A DNA stretch of 13,809 nucleotides from WACF01 sp040880205 (lineage in GTDB: Bacteria; Pseudomonadota; Gammaproteobacteria; Pseudomonadales; Cellvibrionaceae), in contig JBBDIU010000133.1 in NCBI GenBank assembly GCA_040880205.1, positions 1-13,809 of the forward strand. Reading direction: 5' to 3'. The notes below the pieces were generated by a model. It did not search any database, was not told where the DNA came from, and saw only the letters and a list, made by a program, of their open reading frames with translations. This document shows, one piece after another, positions 8,962 through 13,809 of the stretch (position 1 is the stretch's first letter; each line of letters begins with the position of its first letter). The translations under genes were made by a program, and so were the position numbers.

Positions 8962-9473
8962 CTCAGGGCTGCTTCCACTGCGCGGTAAACTTCGGCCATG
9001 CTACTGCCCTTGGTGCGAATGTATTCGATGGATTTGTCGGCATTAACGACGAATACCCCCGGGGTACTGCGTACGTTATAGCGCTTGGCGACTTGGTCGG
9101 CGTCCAGTAGCAAGGTGAAATCGAAGCCGTTGTTTTGCATGTGCTGCAGCGGATCTGAATCTTCCCAAATGTTCAAAGCGTAGAACCTGACACCATCGCT
9201 CTCGATCTGGGCGCGCAACTTTTCCAATTCGGGCATGAGTTCCGCGCAGAAGGGGCACCAAGTGGCCCAGAACAATAGCACCGCGCGTCGGTCCGCGCTG
9301 TCCTGGTAAAAGGATACGTGCTCTCCGCGGCTGTTGGACAAAATCCAGTCTGGGGCGGTATCGCCCAGCTCAAGTGCCTGGCCTGCACGGACGCCAAATG
9401 CGCATACAAACAGAAGATGGGAAAACAGGAGTGCCAGGGAGGACCGGAAAAGGCGCGAATTGGAGTTATGCAT
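8949..9473 (-). CDS. Secreted TlpA-like thioredoxin-fold protein
   Basis: A 174-aa thioredoxin-fold protein of the TlpA/redoxin type, predicted periplasmic. Residues 1-30 form a Sec signal peptide with likely cleavage after VRA. ELGDTAPDWILSNSRGEHVS is the usual N-terminal strand-turn, followed by VLLFWATWCPFCAELMPELE with the redox pair Cys73-Cys76 (CPFC), and the cis-Pro motif TPG at Pro138 before VFVVNAD. Such proteins reduce or oxidise disulfides of exported proteins, often cytochromes c or copper proteins. The CPFC pair leaves the direction open. No other in-frame Met lies before residue 80, although the Shine-Dalgarno is poor. Azurin, a disulfide-containing periplasmic protein, is nearby, but a link is only a guess. 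The stop codon sits inside a heptamer repeat. Confidence 0.87.
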   Translation of the reverse strand: MHNSNSRLFRSSLALLFSHLLFVCAFGVRAGQALELGDTAPDWILSNSRGEHVSFYQDSADRRAVLLFWATWCPFCAELMPELEKLRAQIESDGVRFYALNIWEDSDPLQHMQNNGFDFTLLLDADQVAKRYNVRSTPGVFVVNADKSIEYIRTKGSSMAEVYRAVEAALSGER

Positions 9474-9596
9474 AGAGGGAAGCCGTTGCCGAGTAGCTGT
9501 ATCCGCACGAATTTGGAAGATTGATTCTTAGGGCTATTGTGATCGGTATTCTAGCCGATGGTTCCCAAATTTTCATGCCAATCAATGACTAAGAGC

Positions 9597-9623
9597 GGAA
9601 ACTCTGTTTCCAACCCGACGGGT
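9597..9623 (-). terminator. Two adjacent hairpins after the 106-aa gene
   Basis: GGAAAC-TCT-GTTTCC (9597-9611) is a perfect 6-bp stem with a 3-nt loop, directly followed on the + strand by ACCC-GAC-GGGT (9613-9623). They lie about 33-59 bp past the stop of the 106-aa gene (- strand). No T-run follows on that strand, so they are at best an atypical terminator or an mRNA 3'-end stabiliser. Confidence 0.3.
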
Positions 9624-9655
9624 GCGAGACCTCCGCTGTATGAAATTTAACCGGG

Positions 9656-9976
9656 TTAGTCTTCGGTAGTGGCAAACAGAGTGTCGTGGAGAATTTCGAT
9701 AATATTGTCGTTGGTATACTCTTCCAAATCCGGCAGGGACTCGAAGGCGGGGGTGATGGCGGTGGTGTGGACGTCGCGGGAGTCTCGATAGGTGATGAGA
9801 TACTGCTTCTTGATGGCAGAGTCGGATGAGGCAATGGTCAGGATCCGAAAATCGAAATCCAGAGACAAACGTGTCAGCTGCGGATAGGTCTCCTCGTCTT
9901 TGCTGAGAAAACGTATCTCACTTCCGCTGATGACATCACCGCTATTAGCTGCGCCTTCTCCGGACATGGTTGCCAT
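9656..9976 (-). CDS. Unrecognised 106-aa protein under predicted CRP control
   Basis: I do not recognise this protein. It has 106 residues, is acidic and shows no signal peptide or membrane segment. Visible blocks are a Gly/Ser-rich start, SEIRFLSKDEETYPQLTRLS (19-38), the strand-rich LDFDFRILTIASSDS (39-53), KKQYLITYRDSRDVHTTAI (56-74), and a helical acidic end LEEYTNDNIIEILHDTLFA. The alternating strand pattern suggests a small alpha/beta fold. AGGGA sits about 6 nt before the ATG, supporting the start at 9976. A perfect TGTGA-N6-TCACA site, a matching promoter and a hairpin covering the Shine-Dalgarno lie just upstream. These argue that it is a real, regulated, single-gene unit. No neighbour points to a role. 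Confidence 0.65.
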   Translation of the reverse strand: MATMSGEGAANSGDVISGSEIRFLSKDEETYPQLTRLSLDFDFRILTIASSDSAIKKQYLITYRDSRDVHTTAITPAFESLPDLEEYTNDNIIEILHDTLFATTED

Positions 9977-9980
9977 ACAG

Positions 9981-10003
9981 GTCCCTATTTACTGGGTAGG
10001 GAC
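9981..10003 (-). promoter_or_regulatory. 5'-UTR hairpin covering the Shine-Dalgarno of the 106-aa gene
   Basis: GTCCCTA (9981-9987) and TAGGGAC (9997-10003) are a perfect 7-bp inverted repeat with a 9-nt loop. In the - strand transcript the 3' arm UAGGGAC contains the AGGGA Shine-Dalgarno of the 106-aa gene. The predicted transcript start (about 10002) falls at the outer edge of the 5' arm, so the mRNA would begin with the hairpin. It could limit translation and protect the 5' end. A DNA operator for a dimeric repressor is the alternative. Confidence 0.45.
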
Positions 10004-10008
10004 ACGGG

Positions 10009-10036
10009 ATTACAGCACATAAAGCACCGCCGTGAA
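10009..10036 (-). promoter_or_regulatory. Predicted extended -10 promoter of the 106-aa gene
   Basis: On the - strand, TTCACG (10036-10031) and TGTAAT (10014-10009) are 16 bp apart. The -10 matches 5 of 6 and has an extended TGC just upstream; the -35 matches 4 of 6. The -35 directly abuts the CRP-like box, as in class II activator promoters where CRP overlaps or touches the -35 region. The predicted start is near 10002. Confidence 0.45.
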
Positions 10037-10052
10037 TGTGAGCGCTATCACA
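10037..10052 (-). promoter_or_regulatory. Consensus CRP/Vfr binding site
   Basis: TGTGAGCGCTATCACA contains both perfect half-sites of the CRP consensus, TGTGA-N6-TCACA, with A-rich flanks. Its centre (10044.5) is about 42 bp upstream of the predicted start of the 106-aa gene, the classic class II distance of -41.5. This points to cAMP-CRP (or the Pseudomonas-type homologue Vfr) activating the gene. Regulation of anything rightward on the + strand is possible but unsupported. The remainder of 10053-10267, before the pyk stop, shows no convincing gene. Confidence 0.6.
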
Positions 10053-10267
10053 AACAAGGTCTAATTGGCAGCCTTTAAGTCGAGTAATATCAAGCTCTTA
10101 GCGCCAGATTATGGCACTGAAATCCGTTTTCCCGAGTGGCGTATTGTTATTGGTGTCTTTGGCCTTGACTCCGCATCCGCCTGTGGGACTTGGCTAGGCT
10201 GATGCGAGCTGGAATCCTGCGGCAGGTAGCGGTTCCCCCAACGTCCTGTCGGAACTTCGCTTGCGGG

Positions 10268-11707
10268 TTACTCCTCATGCGCGGTGGCGGTCACGGAGTC
10301 CACCGGGACCACTTGCAGCGGCCGCAGTTGAATGGCGTCCACCCCGGTGCCGCTGATGATATCGGATACAACGACGACCTTGTCGCCCTGTTTAAAGCCT
10401 TCCTGATTGCGCAAAATGGCAAATGCCTTGTTCAGCGTCTTTTCCGGCACGCTGGAAAAGTGAATGCGATAACAGGCCACGTTGCGGTTCAACGCCAACT
10501 GACGCCGGGTGCGACTATCGTTGGTGAAGGCCAGGATCGGCGCGTGGGGGTGACAGTTGGTCAGGTAATTGGCCATCAGCCCGCGCCGGGTAATAACCAC
10601 GATGCCTACCGCCCCGAGTGAATCCGCCAATTCGGCGGCGGCAGCCGCGATGTGCTGCTTGTCGGTATCGCGAACCAGTTTGCGGGTAAACTTCAAACTG
10701 GGATGTTTCTCCGAGGCGCGGGCGATCTTATCCAGATATTGCACGCACCTGTCGGGATATTTGCCAATGGAGGTTTCCCCGGACAACATAATGCCATCGG
10801 CACCTTCGTAAACCGCATTGGCAACATCGGTTACCTCGGCCCGGGTTGGGATGGGGTTCTGGATCATGGATTCCAGCATGTGAGTGGCAACGATAACCCG
10901 CTTGCCAAGCTCCGCGCAGCGCCGCACGATGTCGCGCTGAATATTGGGCAAATCCTGTATCTGGACTTCCACGCCCAGATCGCCGCGCGCCACCATGATA
11001 CCATCCGCTTCGCGGATGATGTCTTCAATATTGCGCACACCTTCCTGGTCTTCAATTTTCGCAATTATTTTTATCTTGTTGGCCTTGTTGCCCAGAATTT
11101 TGCGCAACTCGCCAATGTCCTCGGCGTTGCGAACAAAAGACAGCGCGATGTAATCCACTTCCTGTTCGATGCCAAAGGCAATGTCCTGACGGTCTTTTTC
11201 CGTGATTGCCGGCAAATTTACCCGAATGCCGGGCAGGTTCACATGACGCCTGCTTTTCAGAACCCCGCCATCGATGACCCGACAGCGCATAATGCGTTCT
11301 TCCTTGCTGAGCACTTCCAGGTTTATCAGGCCATTATCCACCGTAATGCGATCGCCGATGCCGAGATCGGTAATCAAGTCGTCGTAATTGATGGGGATTG
11401 ACGTTTCTTCCACGTTCTCGACGCCGCGAGCCACAATGGAAATAATATCGCCTGATTTCAAATTAAGGTCGTTGGCCAGGTTGCCGGTGCGAATTTCCGG
11501 ACCCTGGGTATCGAGCAAAATAGGGATGGTGTGGGGAACCTTCTTGTTCAGCGTGCGAACGGCTTTCATCACTTTGAGATGAGACTCGCGGTCGCCGTGA
11601 GACATATTGAGACGCACAACATCCATGCCCGCCTCGTAGAGTTCGGACAACTTGCCATAGCTGTCCGTGGCCGGGCCGATGGTGCAGATAATCTTGGTTT
11701 TACGCAT
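10268..11707 (-). CDS. pyk: Pyruvate kinase
   Basis: A 479-aa cytoplasmic enzyme converting phosphoenolpyruvate and ADP to pyruvate and ATP, the last step of glycolysis. The N-terminal barrel starts RKTKIICTIGPATD with the active-site Arg32 in VVRLNMSHG. LLDTQGPEIRTG (64-75) leads into the B domain (about 72-170). The signature IIAKIEDQEGVRN carries catalytic Lys217 and Glu219, and MVARGDLGVE supplies metal ligand Asp243. ATHMLESMI and DGIMLSGETSIGKYP complete the barrel, and a normal C-terminal allosteric domain follows (about 345-479). The start at 11707 gives the standard short N-terminus; its Shine-Dalgarno is weak. It lies 137 bp after the HMG-CoA lyase stop on the same strand, separated by a heptamer array. 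Confidence 0.97.
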   Translation of the reverse strand: MRKTKIICTIGPATDSYGKLSELYEAGMDVVRLNMSHGDRESHLKVMKAVRTLNKKVPHTIPILLDTQGPEIRTGNLANDLNLKSGDIISIVARGVENVEETSIPINYDDLITDLGIGDRITVDNGLINLEVLSKEERIMRCRVIDGGVLKSRRHVNLPGIRVNLPAITEKDRQDIAFGIEQEVDYIALSFVRNAEDIGELRKILGNKANKIKIIAKIEDQEGVRNIEDIIREADGIMVARGDLGVEVQIQDLPNIQRDIVRRCAELGKRVIVATHMLESMIQNPIPTRAEVTDVANAVYEGADGIMLSGETSIGKYPDRCVQYLDKIARASEKHPSLKFTRKLVRDTDKQHIAAAAAELADSLGAVGIVVITRRGLMANYLTNCHPHAPILAFTNDSRTRRQLALNRNVACYRIHFSSVPEKTLNKAFAILRNQEGFKQGDKVVVVSDIISGTGVDAIQLRPLQVVPVDSVTATAHEE

Positions 11708-11797
11708 GGAATGGAGCCGTGCTGCGGTGTATCAGAGATGTCGCGTTAAGTGTAAACCCTTTGCGGTGCTATCACCAGAAACGGGGAAAATGCTTTT

Positions 11798-11853
11798 TTC
11801 CACTCCCCGCTTCCGACTCCCCACTTCCCATTATCCATTCCCCATCATCCACC
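11798..11853. repeat. Degenerate heptamer array (YYCCAYT type), eight units
   Basis: Eight units keep strict 7-bp register: TTCCACT, CCCCGCT, TCCGACT, CCCCACT, TCCCATT, ATCCATT, CCCCATC, ATCCACC. The pattern is roughly YYCCAYT. It begins in the gap before pyk and runs over the last two sense codons and TGA stop (11845-11847) of the HMG-CoA lyase gene. It belongs to the same family as the repeats at 8934-8961. Simple-repeat slippage with decay, or a dispersed element, would explain it. Confidence 0.6.
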
Positions 11854-12765
11854 AGCCATCATCGCCACCCCCGCCTTCGGGCGATAGTCCCGGTCCAGCT
11901 TTTCCGAAATAAACCGACCGGCCTCGATCAGCCGGTTGAGATCCACGCCATGCTCAATGCCAAGGCCGTTTAATAGATACACCACGTCTTCAGTGGCGAC
12001 ATTCCCCGAAGCTCCCGGCGCATACGGACAGCCTCCCAAACCGGCCACCGAGCAGTCAAATGCGGCAACGCCCGCTTGTAATGCGGCATAGGTATTGGCA
12101 ATGGCTTGTCCGTAGGTGTCGTGCAAGTGCATTGCGAGGCGGCCCATTGTTATGGTTTGACCGAGTTCTTGGAGCAGAGTAACGATCTGCCGGGGGGTGC
12201 CGGCACCGATGGTGTCGCCCAGTGAGATCTCGTAGCAGCCCATGGATAGCAGTTTGCTGGCGATCTTTTGAACCGCTTGTGGACTGACACTGCCTTCGTA
12301 AGGGCAAGCAACCACGCAGGAAATGTAACCGCGCACCGCGATCCCATGTTCCCGGGATTTTTCGACTACCGGCCGAAAGCGCTCCATGCTTTCGTCAATG
12401 GAGCAGTTAATATTTTTTTGGGAAAAACTCTCGGTGGCGGCTGCGAATACCGCAACTTCGCGGACGCCTGCCTTGATTGCGCGCTCCAGGCCTTTCAAAT
12501 TGGGTGTCAGCGCAGTAAATGTTACCTCGGTCATGGTGGGCAGGGCTTGGAATAATTCATCGCTGTCCGCCATTTGCGGAACCCAGCGCGGGTTGACGAA
12601 GCTGCCGGCCTCAATGGTTTTTAGGCCGGCCGCCACCAAGCGCTCGATCAATTGCAACTTGCTGTCAATATCCAATGCTTGCGTTTCGTTCTGCAGGCCA
12701 TCGCGCGGGCCAACTTCAACGAGTCGCACTTTGTCGGGTAATTGAAACGAGGGTGATTGCGGCAT
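11845..12765 (-). CDS. mvaB: Hydroxymethylglutaryl-CoA lyase
   Basis: A 306-aa TIM-barrel enzyme that splits HMG-CoA into acetoacetate and acetyl-CoA, the last step of leucine breakdown (called liuE in pseudomonad leucine clusters). VEVGPRDGLQNE carries catalytic Arg21 and metal-binding Asp22. AMHLHDTYGQA gives metal ligands His213 and His215, and SVAGLGGCPYAPGASGN is the family signature with the catalytic Cys246. The ATG at 12765 is preferred because homologues start just before the KVRLVEVGPRDG strand. A GTG at 12789, two bases after the stop of the upstream gene, would add eight residues and allow tight coupling; neither has a good Shine-Dalgarno. Other leucine-catabolism genes are not in the window. 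The 3' end lies in a heptamer array. Confidence 0.94.
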   Translation of the reverse strand: MPQSPSFQLPDKVRLVEVGPRDGLQNETQALDIDSKLQLIERLVAAGLKTIEAGSFVNPRWVPQMADSDELFQALPTMTEVTFTALTPNLKGLERAIKAGVREVAVFAAATESFSQKNINCSIDESMERFRPVVEKSREHGIAVRGYISCVVACPYEGSVSPQAVQKIASKLLSMGCYEISLGDTIGAGTPRQIVTLLQELGQTITMGRLAMHLHDTYGQAIANTYAALQAGVAAFDCSVAGLGGCPYAPGASGNVATEDVVYLLNGLGIEHGVDLNRLIEAGRFISEKLDRDYRPKAGVAMMAGG

Positions 12766-12791
12766 CGTTAGGGGACTTGAGAGGAGCACGG

Positions 12792-13809
12792 CTAGCGCGC
12801 TCGTTGTAATTGTTCCATTTGCCTGTCGAGCAACTGCTGGTATTGCTCACCGAGTGCTGAAATTTCCACCACATCATTAAATTCATCAATTGAGCGTTGC
12901 TCGATTTTTGCGGCCAGCACATCATCGGAAATCAGGCGGGATTCCATCAACAAGGCACCATCCCGGGCATTTTGCAGAAGGTAATTGAACTCATCGGATT
13001 CAGCTAACTGATATTGCAGGTTTTTCAGTATGGTGCTGTCGCTATCGCGCTGAATAATCAAGGCACTGGTGCGTAGGGTAAAATCTGCTGCCTGGCGGTT
13101 CAAGGTCAGTAGCAGCTTGGCACTGCACAATGCGTGAAAGGCAGCATCCGGGTGGGTCTGGGGGTTGGCAAAGGCGATCCGCGCCTGGCTCGCATCCAGT
13201 TGAATCAGTCGTCCGGAATAGAGAGCCAACACGCCTTTGAAGTCTTCCTCGATGCGCCGGCCGACCCTGCTAAAGGACTTGTTGTCGAGCTGTGCCGCCA
13301 ACTGGCGCAGATTGTGGAAATGCAGGACTAACTCAACCCTGGGAAAGGCGCTACGGTGTGTTTCAGAGACCTTGGGTTCGGGTGCGGCCGGTTGCGGAGG
13401 GGAATCGACAATGGGAATCAGCGGGCGCGGCAAATTCAAAGGCACATTCCAGGAGCGGCCAAAATACAGGGCGCAAAGGGTCAGGGCAATCAACAAAACG
13501 GCCATGAAACCAAACAGCCAGTACAGTTGGTACTGCACGCCTATGATACTGGTCAAGTCGAGGGTTACCGTGACGTAACCGGCGATGCTGTTGTGCAAGG
13601 TGATCGGAGCGGTAAAGTTGCGGAGGGTCGCGTCGTGGCGTCGTGCCGCGCCCGTTCGCTGGCCAGCCTGTACCAGCAGGTTGTTCTCCACATCGTGAAT
13701 CGTGGCGTTGGCGATATCTGGGTTTTCGGCGATGTCACTGAGGATGACTTGCAAGCTGACCAGATCGTGGTTGAGCGTTGAATCGATTGCCTGACGGGCG
13801 GCGAGGTCG
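12792..13809 (-). CDS. Membrane protein with extracytoplasmic sensor-like part and degenerate cyclase-like domain (5' end cut off)
   Basis: The frame is open through the right edge, so the start is missing; 338 residues are visible. They begin in an extracytoplasmic-looking domain (LQVILSDIAENPDIANATIH then DVENNLLVQAG), followed by one clear membrane helix (visible residues about 95-117) and a Pro-rich linker (119-147). The cytoplasmic part then runs FPRVELVLHFHNLRQLAAQL, SFSRVGRRIEEDFKGVLALY, SGRLIQLDASQARIAFAN and AFHALCSAKLLLTLNRQ. That order resembles a class III nucleotide cyclase domain, but the two metal-binding Asp positions appear replaced, so catalysis is unlikely. The N-terminal half recalls the AhpA/Smp (SMP_2) membrane proteins, tentatively. 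A second helix is expected upstream. HMG-CoA lyase follows directly, suggesting co-transcription. Confidence 0.7.
   Translation of the reverse strand, partial: DLAARQAIDSTLNHDLVSLQVILSDIAENPDIANATIHDVENNLLVQAGQRTGAARRHDATLRNFTAPITLHNSIAGYVTVTLDLTSIIGVQYQLYWLFGFMAVLLIALTLCALYFGRSWNVPLNLPRPLIPIVDSPPQPAAPEPKVSETHRSAFPRVELVLHFHNLRQLAAQLDNKSFSRVGRRIEEDFKGVLALYSGRLIQLDASQARIAFANPQTHPDAAFHALCSAKLLLTLNRQAADFTLRTSALIIQRDSDSTILKNLQYQLAESDEFNYLLQNARDGALLMESRLISDDVLAAKIEQRSIDEFNDVVEISALGEQYQQLLDRQMEQLQRAR

Noticed and set aside
10111..10197. 28-codon hydrophobic small ORF (MALKSVFPSGVLLLVSLALT...) on the + strand, with a TTGGCA-N17-TATCAA promoter-like pair at 10065-10093
   Set aside because: There is no Shine-Dalgarno and the frame is very short. 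It could be a leader or membrane peptide divergent from the CRP-controlled gene, but evidence is too thin to annotate.
10652..11401. 249-codon open frame on the + strand, antisense to pyk
   Set aside because: It is a shadow of pyk in the complementary frame, with no Shine-Dalgarno and no recognisable protein motif.
12766..12789. GTG start for HMG-CoA lyase giving 8 extra residues
   Set aside because: It is possible through coupling to the upstream stop, but the added residues are not typical of the family and no Shine-Dalgarno supports it; kept only as an alternative.

Overview
The window looks like ordinary chromosome of a moderately GC-rich (roughly mid-50s %, judged by eye) free-living gammaproteobacterium, probably aerobic and possibly marine. 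The reasons are the FumC/AcnA pair, a periplasmic azurin, an HMG-CoA lyase, a consensus CRP/Vfr-type site, and degenerate heptamer and palindromic intergenic repeats of a kind common in that class. No rRNA, tRNA, CRISPR array, insertion sequence or phage gene was found.

Left part, mostly + strand. Bases 1-263 hold no convincing gene, only a palindromic repeat and a pair of 11-bp direct repeats. A P-loop sulfotransferase (264-1055) follows, then a serine beta-lactamase-fold hydrolase lipoprotein (1115-2443). Next is a HicBA toxin-antitoxin locus: the antitoxin is intact (2552-2755), but the toxin gene (2752-2969) is broken by a small frame-shifting deletion.

Centre, - strand. acnA and fumC form a tight two-gene TCA-cycle operon (7154 down to 3067, 23-nt gap), preceded on the same strand by azurin (7278-7736). 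Divergent from azurin are two small + strand genes, a DUF488 protein (7865-8278) and a DUF2750-like acidic protein (8420-8785). They converge on a secreted TlpA-like thioredoxin (8949-9473, -).

Right part, - strand. An unrecognised 106-aa gene (9656-9976) has the most elaborate control region in the window: a perfect TGTGA-N6-TCACA box, a class-II-spaced promoter, and a 7-bp-stem hairpin that would start the mRNA and cover its Shine-Dalgarno. Pyruvate kinase (10268-11707), HMG-CoA lyase (11845-12765) and a 5'-truncated membrane protein (12792 to the window end) follow upstream of one another. The cytoplasmic part of the membrane protein resembles a degenerate class III nucleotide cyclase domain.

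Two arrays of the same degenerate 7-bp repeat (CMCCRYT-like on the + strand) each run over the stop codon of a - strand gene: the thioredoxin-like gene and HMG-CoA lyase. I found no clearly new multi-gene system. The best second-look items are the broken hicA, the regulatory region of the 106-aa gene, the stop-codon heptamer arrays and the degenerate cyclase-like domain.
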